DNA from: JARRLC01 sp050290865
Lineage (GTDB): Bacteria > Pseudomonadota > Alphaproteobacteria > Rhizobiales > Rhodomicrobiaceae
DNA length: 7,970 nt
Assembly: GCA_050290865.1 (NCBI GenBank)
Contig: JBNKIW010000087.1
Location: 1-7,970, forward strand
Direction of reading: 5' to 3'
Shown here: one piece after another, positions 1 through 6,024 of the stretch
Numbering within the stretch: position 1 is the stretch's first letter
Layout: every line of letters begins with the position of its first letter
The notes under the pieces: model-generated
Databases searched by the model: none
What the model was told of the DNA's origin: nothing
What the model saw: the letters and a program-made list of their open reading frames with translations, nothing else
Made by a program: the position numbers and the translations under genes

Positions 1-276
1 ACCGATTGCCGCATAACCACACAGGAAGCCGTTTGCCCTCTCGGTGCGTCTTCGTGGTGGTTAACTTGACGATGCCCCGAGCCGGTCTTCGCATCATTTG
101 TCGTCAGCGTTGCCAGACCGTGCATTGCGCGGCACCACTGTTTTAACGGCTGATCAGCGGTGGAAGGCATTCCGTGGAACTCGTATGTGGAGAAGCCCGG
201 GCGGTGCCGGCCCGCCTGACAAGGCCGCTGCTGACGCCACACACGGGCCTCTACGTGCCAAGGGGAACATACCATC
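1..276. other. No gene recognised at the left edge
   Basis: This stretch lies downstream of the stop codon of the minus-strand GTPase gene and runs to the window edge. I read both strands and found no reading frame with a recognisable domain, no plausible ribosome binding site with a start, and no tRNA-like fold. A short GC-rich inverted repeat (GGCGG and CCGCC near 201-217) is present but has no T-tract, so I do not call it a terminator. Part of this stretch could be the end of a feature that lies outside the window. Confidence 0.5.
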
Positions 277-1899
277 TTACCTGCCGACCAGGGTGGGACC
301 GTTTTCGTTGAATTGGCGTAGAGTTGCTTCCGCCAAAGCGCGCCCGCTCCAATCCGCTTCCTGTGGTTCGGTCCTCCTGTACCTTCTTGCCTCCGCCTTC
401 TTTCGTTTCTCAGGTTCCGCAGCGGCTTCCGCCTCAGCCAATCTCCGTGCCTCCGCCGCGGCGGCTTCTGTCTCGGCCATTCTCCGTTCTGAGGCCTCGA
501 CCGCAGCGGCTTCCGCCTCAGCCAATCTTCGTGCCTTGGCCGCGGCGGCTTCTGTCTCGGCCATTCTCCGTTCCGAGGCCTCGACCGCAGCGGCTTCCGC
601 CTCCGCATTCCTGCGCGTCTCTGTTCTCCCCCTGGGGCTTTGATCTCCCGCTTCGGAAACGCTGGGCCACGGATCTGAAACCGGCGTCTTGTCTGCACCA
701 ATCGGCACCAATTGAATGACCGCCAAGGATATTGTGCATGCCACTGCGGCTGCCGCGCCGATCATCTTCCAATGACGGCATTCCCTGGATCTCTCCCCCG
801 CGGCAGGAGGCCGGGCCGTCTGTACCGCTCTGCGCGCCATCATTCTTGCCGCCGTCCCGGTTCCAAGTCTGTAGCGCAATATTGCAGGTCTCACGGGACG
901 ACTCTGTGGAAGTGGCTGTTTCAGGATCGTCACCCGATCTCCGTCACATAAGTCTTTGCCGGTCTTTGCTACCGCATGGATGCCGAGACCGTTACTCACA
1001 GGGCGGGTCCCGTGCCCACGCTTCGCGGCCGGTCCTGCCATCACGTGGTGCGCAACAGCCATTGCCTTGGCTACGCGCTCCGCCGCAAATTGCAGTGCCA
1101 AGTACTGAACTTGGGCAAATAGGGCTCTATTCCCGGCTGCGGCGGCAGCCGGATCGGGGGCTCCGTCGGCTACGAAACAAATTCCCTGGAAATGGGCCTT
1201 GGCTGATGTTTCAAGCCCGGCCTGCAACTGCTTCAGGTCATCATTCTTGCCCCCTGCAAGATCGCAAGAGGTTACGGCAAGCAGGCCTCGACGCCTGACG
1301 GATCGCGGCAGTCTAGCCCACTGGGCCTGCTCCGATTTACGCCATGGCTGCGCCGCAACCGTCGTCCAGATCGCGACATCGATGCCGTAACCCGATCCCG
1401 CGGGGAGACCGGCAGGAAGGTACAGAATTTCGACTGAACGAAGTATATCGCTTGGAAGCCCGGTTTCCAGAAGCTTCAGGCTGTCCCCACATACGTATTT
1501 GCCCGCAGGAAGGATGCCCTTCCCGGCGCTAGCTTGCATGAAGGCAAGTGTCTGTGCAACGCTGTTAAGCAAGGGAAAGGTGACCCTCTCGCCGCTCTCA
1601 TAAATCGCAGCGGCGAAGGGTTCGGGGGCATATGTGAGCCGCACCGGAAATCTTGCATTCGCCATGGGGGAGGAGGGCAATACAGGAACACCTGCAAGAA
1701 GATTGGCTAACGAAGACTTACCGGAATTCGCCTCCCCCAGTATCCCAATTCGCACCGGCCGCTCAGCCGCCTTTGCCATGCGCATGAACGCGCGGCGGGG
1801 CCGGTCCAAAGCCGGATAGGTACCTACTGCCTTACTCAGAATGTCCTCGGCATTGCGGAGACATTGCGTGGCACATTGCAGCTTTTCTTCCCTGTCCAT
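277..1899 (-). CDS. Dynamin-like GTPase, membrane-anchored, with degenerate switch motifs and a C-terminal repeat helix
   Basis: This is a dynamin-superfamily type P-loop protein of about 540 residues; such proteins bind GTP and often act at membranes. Numbering from the ATG at 1899, the G1 loop GEANSGKS is at 55-62 (positions 1714-1737). In this family the G2 region usually reads ANTR; here it reads ANAR (Ala82). The usual G3 DTPG is replaced by YLPAG (Tyr160). The G4 region keeps an Asp (TSCD, 210-213). The stretch WTTVAAQPWRKSE after G3 fits the WxTxAxQAWKxSE pattern I associate with rhizobial family members. A hydrophobic segment of about 20 residues lies at 380-399, followed by a charged Ala/Glu/Arg helix with a 28-residue repeat. 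I chose the ATG at 1899 because AAAGG precedes it by 7 bases; an in-frame ATG at 1971 would add 24 residues and is possible. The gene follows the TetR gene on the same strand. The stop is TAA. The family call is firm; the cellular role is unknown. Confidence 0.75.
   Translation of the reverse strand: MDREEKLQCATQCLRNAEDILSKAVGTYPALDRPRRAFMRMAKAAERPVRIGILGEANSGKSSLANLLAGVPVLPSSPMANARFPVRLTYAPEPFAAAIYESGERVTFPLLNSVAQTLAFMQASAGKGILPAGKYVCGDSLKLLETGLPSDILRSVEILYLPAGLPAGSGYGIDVAIWTTVAAQPWRKSEQAQWARLPRSVRRRGLLAVTSCDLAGGKNDDLKQLQAGLETSAKAHFQGICFVADGAPDPAAAAAGNRALFAQVQYLALQFAAERVAKAMAVAHHVMAGPAAKRGHGTRPVSNGLGIHAVAKTGKDLCDGDRVTILKQPLPQSRPVRPAILRYRLGTGTAARMMARRAVQTARPPAAGERSRECRHWKMIGAAAAVACTISLAVIQLVPIGADKTPVSDPWPSVSEAGDQSPRGRTETRRNAEAEAAAVEASERRMAETEAAAAKARRLAEAEAAAVEASERRMAETEAAAAEARRLAEAEAAAEPEKRKKAEARRYRRTEPQEADWSGRALAEATLRQFNENGPTLVGR
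419..605 (-). repeat. 84-nt in-frame tandem repeat in the GTPase gene
   Basis: Two nearly identical 84-nt units start at 419 and 503, and a third partial unit starts at 587. Each unit encodes 28 residues, exactly four heptads (for example EAEAAAV, EASERRM, AETEAAA, AKARRLA), which suits an alpha-helical coiled coil. The units differ by only a few bases, so the duplication looks recent or homogenised. Because 84 is a multiple of three, other frames also stay open here and produce spurious open frames on the plus strand. Confidence 0.9.
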
Positions 1900-1985
1900 T
1901 CCGCGGCCTTTCGCACTGGAACCTCGGCCGGATATCCGTATACAATTCATAGCCAGTTCCGTCACGCTCATAAAACAGCGCCCAA

Positions 1986-1999
1986 CCTTGAGTATTATA
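1986..1999 (-). promoter_or_regulatory. Candidate -10 element for the GTPase gene
   Basis: On the minus strand a perfect TATAAT lies at 1999-1994, in the gap between the TetR stop and the GTPase start. A transcript would begin near 1987, giving a leader of about 16 bases to the ATG at 1971 or about 88 bases to the ATG at 1899. No good -35 hexamer sits 17 bases upstream; instead there is a near-palindrome, GGAG-TT-CTCC, around 2010-2019, which could bind a regulator. The perfect hexamer stands out in a GC-rich region but is only suggestive. Confidence 0.35.
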
Positions 2000-2052
2000 T
2001 TGAAAAAGTGGAGTTCTCCCCTGCCCGCGTCGAGACCGGATTGCGGATTGAA

Positions 2053-2757
2053 TTAATCCGTGCTTGTGCCTTTGGCAGTATGCAAAAGACCTGTCAGCCA
2101 CTGGGTAACAAAGCTCTTAAGGGCGTCAACAACCTGCGCACGGCCATCCGGCGGCAGAGCGACCGCAAACCGGAGGCTGGCGCTCACACTTTCGACAAGG
2201 ACTATGGCCATCATGGGCACTTGCCCGGGCTCCAGAGATGGAATAAGGCGAGCGAAAACAGGCTCGATGAGTGCTGCATTCCTTCTTGTATCTTCAATGT
2301 CGAGTGCCCGGAGATCTGGATAAGCCTGCAATCCACCCCAGATTTCCGATGCCCCCGGCGTATTGAAGAAGAAGGCCGCAATGTCATCTATAAGTCCGCT
2401 CACCTGCTCAACCAAAAGCGTCTTTACGTCTTCATCGCTCATGTCGGCGGCATCCGCGGGGAAGCGTGTCTGCAATCCAGTTTCCAGGGTGTTCCTCAAC
2501 TCCGTGAGCCGGCGCTCAACGAGGGCGCGGATGAGCGCCGTCGTCGATGGGAAATAGTGATAGACCCCAGCGATCGTCAAATTCGCCCGGCGGACCACCT
2601 CCCGCATTGCCAGTCCCTGCAGCCCGGACTCTGCTATGATTTCCTCCGCCACATCGAGGATAGTCTGAAGTCGCGCCCGGCTCCGGTTTTGCTGCGGCGT
2701 CTTCCGGGGGGATAACCGCTTTCTCACCCCCTCGGCATGTGTATCGCTCTTTTTCAT
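2053..2757 (-). CDS. TetR/AcrR-family transcriptional regulator
   Basis: The 234-residue protein has the usual TetR size. After a basic N-terminal tail, residues 28-74 form the TetR DNA-binding domain: helix 1 (LQTILDVAEEIIAESG), then the helix-turn-helix MREVVRRANLTIAGVYHYFP ending in the hallmark YHYF motif, then the start of helix 4 (ALIRALVERRL). The remaining 150 residues are an all-helical ligand and dimer domain; the stretch YPDLRALDIEDTRRNAALI (146-164) resembles that of other TetR-family proteins. The ligand cannot be inferred. TetR proteins usually repress themselves and neighbours until a small molecule binds. Possible targets are its own promoter, the GTPase gene 81-153 bases downstream on the same strand, or the divergent porin 800 bases away. 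The ATG at 2757 has only a weak ribosome binding site, so the exact start is less certain than the family. Confidence 0.93.
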   Translation of the reverse strand: MKKSDTHAEGVRKRLSPRKTPQQNRSRARLQTILDVAEEIIAESGLQGLAMREVVRRANLTIAGVYHYFPSTTALIRALVERRLTELRNTLETGLQTRFPADAADMSDEDVKTLLVEQVSGLIDDIAAFFFNTPGASEIWGGLQAYPDLRALDIEDTRRNAALIEPVFARLIPSLEPGQVPMMAIVLVESVSASLRFAVALPPDGRAQVVDALKSFVTQWLTGLLHTAKGTSTD

Positions 2758-3340
2758 AATGAGTATGGTGCTCGATTCCTGGGCTCAGAACTCATTGCTT
2801 GAGCTGAAAAACGACGGCGGCAGCAAAGTGGAGTCATAAATGGGGATGCGGTAGCACCGTCTGGACGGCGTCGATGTTAATCCTCCAGCGAAGCAATCTG
2901 GCCATTCATTCAGCGGCAGGAAAAATGCTTCGATGTGCGACAAGCCCTCAACCGCAATGCTTCACCTACCGTTTGAGACCAAGCCGACATAGCGATATTA
3001 GTGTCCCGCCTCCGAATTGCCTACCAATTTTCACCGCGACCGCCGTAGGCCGTTCGCAGACTTGGACGCGCGGTACGTCGCGCCACACCTCCTGGCGGAC
3101 AGACCGGAGGCGGCTACGATCATAACGGCAGAATAATGTGCGAACCTGTGACAAGATGATCTATCTTTCCAGTGGCAAGACCTGCGCTTACATCGACTAC
3201 CCCGCCCAAAAGACACCACAAATTGTCCAGCCCACAGCCACAATTGCTGCTGTTACGGTAATTTCTTTCAATGAACTCCGATATTTGTAGCTGGACGGAC
3301 ACACTACGCATGGCGCCGCGTCCGGAAAGTCGGATCACAG

Positions 3341-3376
3341 TTTACACCGAGCGGTGATAGGTTTTTAATGCATACC
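3341..3376 (+). promoter_or_regulatory. Sigma-70-like promoter of the porin gene with an inverted repeat in the spacer
   Basis: The -35 hexamer TTTACA (3341-3346) and -10 hexamer TTTAAT (3364-3369) each match consensus at five of six positions and are separated by exactly 17 bases. The predicted start is near 3376, giving a leader of about 180 bases to the porin ATG. The spacer holds a perfect inverted repeat, CACCG-AG-CGGTG (3345-3356), which overlaps the end of the -35 box. That is a classic place for a repressor operator. Which protein binds it is not shown; the nearby TetR regulator is one candidate. Confidence 0.5.
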
Positions 3377-3379
3377 GGT

Positions 3380-3412
3380 ACCGCAGCCGCGCCAATGCGC
3401 GACTGCTGCGGT
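3380..3412 (+). promoter_or_regulatory. Leader hairpin in the porin 5' untranslated region
   Basis: ACCGCAG (3380-3386) pairs with CTGCGGT (3406-3412), and inside it CGCGC (3388-3392) pairs with GCGCG (3397-3401) across a CAAT loop. The two stems are joined by a small asymmetric internal loop. The structure begins only a few bases after the predicted transcription start, and no T-tract follows, so it is not an intrinsic terminator. A 5'-proximal stem of this kind may protect the mRNA from decay, as is known for some outer membrane protein transcripts. The pairing is visible; the function is inferred. Confidence 0.5.
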
Positions 3413-3557
3413 TCTGGGACGTCGGCTCTAGTGGGAATTCGCTGACGGGTATTTGGGCCAGAACGGTCAGTATGCTTCGCGTGCGGCCGCTCTGAGGGAG
3501 AGAGACTGCCGGGGTCCATTGGGCGGCCCCTGACGTTTGTTATTGGGGGAAGTGAGC

Positions 3558-4847
3558 ATGATTAGCCGTTTTGCGCTGGTTGCGGCTGCCGGCATGTTGC
3601 TGGGCGGCGCGCTGACGTCTGCGAAGGCTGCCGATCTCGGTGGTGGGTGCTGCGCCGATCTGGAGGAGCGCGTTGCCGAGCTTGAGGCCACGACGGCCCG
3701 CAAGGGCAACCGCGTCGTTTCGCTGCAGATTTACGGGCAGGTCAACAAAGCGCTGATGTACTGGGACGATGGCAGGAACTCGGACGTATACGTAGTTGAC
3801 AATACATTGGCATCAAGCCGTTTCGGTTTTTTTGGGGTTGGTAACGTCAGTCCAGATGTGACCGTTGGCTATAACATGGAGATGGAAATCAACAACGAAC
3901 GAGCCGATGAGGTTTATAACCCCCGCAGCCCGTTCGTACCGGACGAAACCGGCCTGTTGAGACTGCGCAAGAACTACTTGTATTTCGAAAGCAAGAAGCT
4001 CGGCCGCATCTCCCTGGGGCACCTGAACGCAGCGTCTGATGGCGCATCCGAAGTTGTGCTCGGCAACTCGCTGCGAAATGCGGACCCGAACATCGGTTCG
4101 GCTCTCTGTGCTACCGACAATGGGGGGGGGGCTCTGTTTATTTGCCACGGTCAGTTGAACGCATCGACCAAGCAGCGCGCGTATGGCGGATATGCGCTCG
4201 ACCGGCAATGGGCTGAGGATTTCACAACTGACCGAGTCCTCGAAACTGGCGTGCGTTATGACAGTCCGTCTGTATACGGCTTCATCCTTTCTGCCTCGTG
4301 GGACCATTCCGACTTTGCCGACGTTGCGCTCCGCTTCAAGAAGGAGTTCGGCAATCTGCGCGTTGCTGCTGCAATCGCCTACCAGTGGGATAACCGGGCA
4401 CAGCACGTAACAAAGGTTTTCAACTTCAAATCTGAGAACGTCGCCGGTTCGGCGTCGGTCATGCACATGCCGACGGGGCTGTACACGGCCTTTGCTGCGG
4501 GGCAGCGTGATTTCGAGGAAGAAGGGTATGAAGATTCGTCGTTCTGGTACGTCCAGGCTGGTATAGAGCGGAAATTGTTGCCCTTTGGCACAACGACCAT
4601 TTATGGCGAATACGGCAACTACGATTCCTTCTACCTGCCGGAGCTAGCCACCGTTCCGGGATTGGCCGTCGACAGCGAGGCAACCCGCTGGGGCTTCGGT
4701 GTGAACCAGAAGATCGACGCCGCTGCGATGGACATCTATGCTCATGTAACTGTATGGAGCTTTGACGGCAACGTGCCGAGCGTTTGGCCAGGGGATGAGC
4801 TCAACGATTTGACCACTGTTGTGGTTGGTTCGCGCATCCGGTTCTGA
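3558..4847 (+). CDS. Outer membrane porin of the Hyphomicrobiales type
   Basis: The 429-residue protein should form a beta-barrel that lets small solutes cross the outer membrane. A signal peptide covers residues 1-24 (MISRFALV, hydrophobic core, cleavage likely at SAKA before Ala25). The mature N-terminus has Cys31-Cys32 and a short heptad coil (DLEERVAELEATTARKGN), typical of porins in this order. From about residue 56 alternating beta strands begin (VSLQIYGQVNKALMYWDD, then SSRFGFFG), and the protein ends in RIRF, the terminal aromatic expected of proteins inserted by the BAM machinery. I chose the ATG at 3558 because GGGGGA lies 7 bases upstream and the signal peptide starts there; an in-frame TTG at 3537 would only add seven residues. 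A promoter lies upstream and a strong terminator downstream, so the gene is probably monocistronic. Unusual features are a 10-G tract (4122-4131) and a Cys184-Cys196 pair around it, probably in a loop. Confidence 0.93.
   Translation: MISRFALVAAAGMLLGGALTSAKAADLGGGCCADLEERVAELEATTARKGNRVVSLQIYGQVNKALMYWDDGRNSDVYVVDNTLASSRFGFFGVGNVSPDVTVGYNMEMEINNERADEVYNPRSPFVPDETGLLRLRKNYLYFESKKLGRISLGHLNAASDGASEVVLGNSLRNADPNIGSALCATDNGGGALFICHGQLNASTKQRAYGGYALDRQWAEDFTTDRVLETGVRYDSPSVYGFILSASWDHSDFADVALRFKKEFGNLRVAAAIAYQWDNRAQHVTKVFNFKSENVAGSASVMHMPTGLYTAFAAGQRDFEEEGYEDSSFWYVQAGIERKLLPFGTTTIYGEYGNYDSFYLPELATVPGLAVDSEATRWGFGVNQKIDAAAMDIYAHVTVWSFDGNVPSVWPGDELNDLTTVVVGSRIRF
4122..4131 (+). repeat. Ten-G homopolymer inside the porin gene
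   Basis: Ten consecutive G residues encode Gly189-Gly191 and the first base of the Ala192 codon. In the sequence as given the frame is open. With one G fewer the frame stops at the TGA at 4156-4158; with one G more it stops at the TGA at 4214-4216. Either change would remove more than half of the barrel. Long G tracts in surface protein genes are known slippage hotspots in several pathogens. Here this is a possibility, and a tract length error in the assembly must also be considered. Confidence 0.9.
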
Positions 4848-4871
4848 TGCGATTTGCAAAACTCGCGACGG

Positions 4872-4897
4872 AAAGGCCGCCTCCGGGCGGCCTTTTT
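4872..4897 (+). terminator. Intrinsic (rho-independent) terminator of the porin gene
   Basis: AAAGGCCGCC (4872-4881) and GGCGGCCTTT (4886-4895) form a perfect 10-bp stem around a TCCG loop, followed by a T-tract to 4897. It starts 24 bases after the porin stop. On the minus strand the same stem is followed by only three T residues, so it may terminate the convergent gene, which stops at 4922, less efficiently. Confidence 0.93.
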
Positions 4898-4921
4898 GCG
4901 TTTGTCCGCGCCGAAACAGGC

Positions 4922-5791
4922 TCAGCGGCCAACGGCGTCGGCCGGCCCGCCATTCGGCCAGCCGCGGCCACCGCTCACGCCCGAGCGCTTCGCCTTGGCC
5001 TTCCTGCGCCGCTCGGCCTCTGCAGCCTTCCTGCGCCTCTCCGCTTCCGCAGCCTCTGCCGCCTTCCTGATTCTCTCCGCTTCGGCAGCCGCCTTCGCGG
5101 CCTTCCTGCGCCTCTTCGCTTCGGCAGCCGCCTTCGCGGCCTTCCTGATTCTCTCGGCTTCGGCAGCCGCCTCCGCGGCCTTCCTGCGCCTCTCCGCTTC
5201 GGCAGCCGCCTTCGCGGCCTTCCTACGCCTCTCCGCTTCGGCAGCCGCCTTCGCGGCCTTCCTGCGTCGCTCCGCTTCGGCAGCCGCCTCCGCGGCCTTC
5301 CTGCGCCTCTCGGCTTCGGCAGCCGCCTCCGCGGCCTTCCTGCGTCGCTCCGCTTGGGCAGCCGCCTCCGCGGCCTTCCTGCGCCTTTCCGCTTCGGCAG
5401 CAGCCTCCGCCTCGGTTGGCCGCTTCCGCGCCCCGGTGGACACCGTGGTACAAGTTTCACATTTCAGGCAGTGGCCGTCTGGAAACGTCCACAGCGAGCG
5501 GACCAGGTCGGAATTCGGCCAGTCCGGCCACACGGATTTCGTGGCTTGGCCGAACCGCTTGACCGCCTCGCGGCTCTCGCGTCCCCAGCTTGCATTGACA
5601 TCGCCGGTGAAACAGCCGAGCCGGGCCAGTTCGCGCTGCGCTTCACGGCCGAGTTCTTCAGTGCCGCTCAGAATGGCGCGCTCGGATGACTTGGCATCGG
5701 CTGGGCGTGCGTCATTTGGTCCGGCAGCCGCTGAAAGTGGGAAAACTCCGGCGGCAATCAAGACCCATGTGGCAGCGCTGAAACGGCTCAT
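4922..5791 (-). CDS. Secreted protein with a peptidoglycan-binding-like domain and a long charged repeat helix
   Basis: From the ATG at 5791 the protein has 289 residues. Residues 1-24 are a signal peptide (MSRFSAATWVLIAAGVFPLS, then AAAG). Residues 45-104 resemble the peptidoglycan-binding-like module seen at the C-terminus of rhizobial caspase-family proteins: AQRELARLGCFTGDVNASWG followed by SREAVKRF. A short Cys-rich stretch with C108, C111 and C114 follows. Residues 127-269 are a nearly uninterrupted Ala/Glu/Arg/Lys helix built from a 13-residue repeat, as in TolA-like linkers or single alpha-helices. A Gly-rich tail of 20 residues ends the protein. It probably sits in the periplasm; no enzyme domain is present. 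I chose this start because AGGGGG lies 10 bases upstream and the signal peptide begins there; a TTG at 5917 would bury the signal peptide behind 42 residues. It converges on the porin gene and diverges from the TIR gene. The domain call is moderate and the function is unknown. Confidence 0.75.
   Translation of the reverse strand: MSRFSAATWVLIAAGVFPLSAAAGPNDARPADAKSSERAILSGTEELGREAQRELARLGCFTGDVNASWGRESREAVKRFGQATKSVWPDWPNSDLVRSLWTFPDGHCLKCETCTTVSTGARKRPTEAEAAAEAERRRKAAEAAAQAERRRKAAEAAAEAERRRKAAEAAAEAERRRKAAKAAAEAERRRKAAKAAAEAERRRKAAEAAAEAERIRKAAKAAAEAKRRRKAAKAAAEAERIRKAAEAAEAERRRKAAEAERRRKAKAKRSGVSGGRGWPNGGPADAVGR
4985..5413 (-). repeat. 39-nt in-frame tandem repeat encoding a 13-residue helix unit
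   Basis: The unit encodes EAERRRKAAEAAA with E/K, R/I and Q/E variants. The block GGCCTTCCT recurs on the plus strand every 39 bases at 5099, 5138, 5177, 5216, 5255, 5294, 5333 and 5372. Eight full units are followed, toward the C-terminus, by shortened units of 12 and 9 residues and a last degenerate copy. The units are contiguous with no spacers. Since 39 is a multiple of three, several frames on both strands remain open across the array. Confidence 0.92.
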
Positions 5792-6024
5792 TCCGGCTTC
5801 ATCCCCCTGGGGTCCATACGGCAGACGCCCCGCCAATGCTGCCAATCCGCTGGGGGCGGCGTTGGGTGGCGCAACTTTTGGTAGCCCATACAGGCGAATA
5901 GCGGCTAATTTTAGCAAAATTCAGCCAATCGCCGCATCCTTTCCTCCCTTCCGCCAGATTCGTATTGCGAATAAGATACTGCGTACACGAGATTGTCCTG
6001 TTGCTTGCGGAGGGGCGGCTGCGG
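5792..6024. promoter_or_regulatory. Divergent promoter region between the secreted repeat protein and the TIR gene
   Basis: These 233 bases separate two divergent genes, so promoters for both should lie here, but I could not fix good -35/-10 pairs. Two inverted repeats stand out in a locally AT-rich patch: GGCTAATTTT (5903-5912) with AAAATTCAGCC (5916-5926), imperfect by one bulged base, and ATTCG (5958-5962) with CGAAT (5968-5972) around TATTG. Either could be an operator. A strong ribosome binding site, GGAGGGG (6009-6015), lies 9 bases before the TIR start. Confidence 0.45.

Larger units (their letters stand above)
2758..3557. other. 800-base divergent intergenic region between the TetR and porin genes
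   Basis: No open frame here has a recognisable domain or a convincing ribosome binding site. The left edge (2783-2804) carries nested short inverted repeats, GCTCA with TGAGC and CTCA with TGAG, about 25-45 bases upstream of the TetR start, a plausible but unproven autoregulatory site. The middle (about 2960-3160) has GC-rich, coding-like composition; its minus frame reads as a basic peptide that I cannot assign, and it could be the remnant of a decayed gene. The right part, from 3341, holds the porin promoter, a leader hairpin and the porin ribosome binding site. Confidence 0.55.

Noticed and set aside
98..643. Plus-strand frames over the end of the GTPase gene
   Set aside because: They depend on the 84-nt repeat remaining open in other frames. 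The minus frame continues into a P-loop GTPase domain.
2044..2060. Inverted repeat CGGATT-GAATT-AATCCG overlapping the TetR stop codon, considered as a terminator
   Set aside because: The stem is only 6 bp and no T-tract follows on the minus strand.
3813..4466. A 217-codon minus-strand frame inside the porin gene
   Set aside because: It is antisense to a porin with a signal peptide, barrel strands and C-terminal Phe, and has no recognisable domain.
4985..5413. Regular repeats considered as a CRISPR array
   Set aside because: The units are contiguous, have no unique spacers, vary like coding sequence and continue an open frame from a secreted protein.
5792..5917. Longer N-terminus of the secreted protein from a TTG at 5917
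   Set aside because: It would place 42 non-hydrophobic residues before a clear signal peptide, while the ATG at 5791 has a good ribosome binding site.
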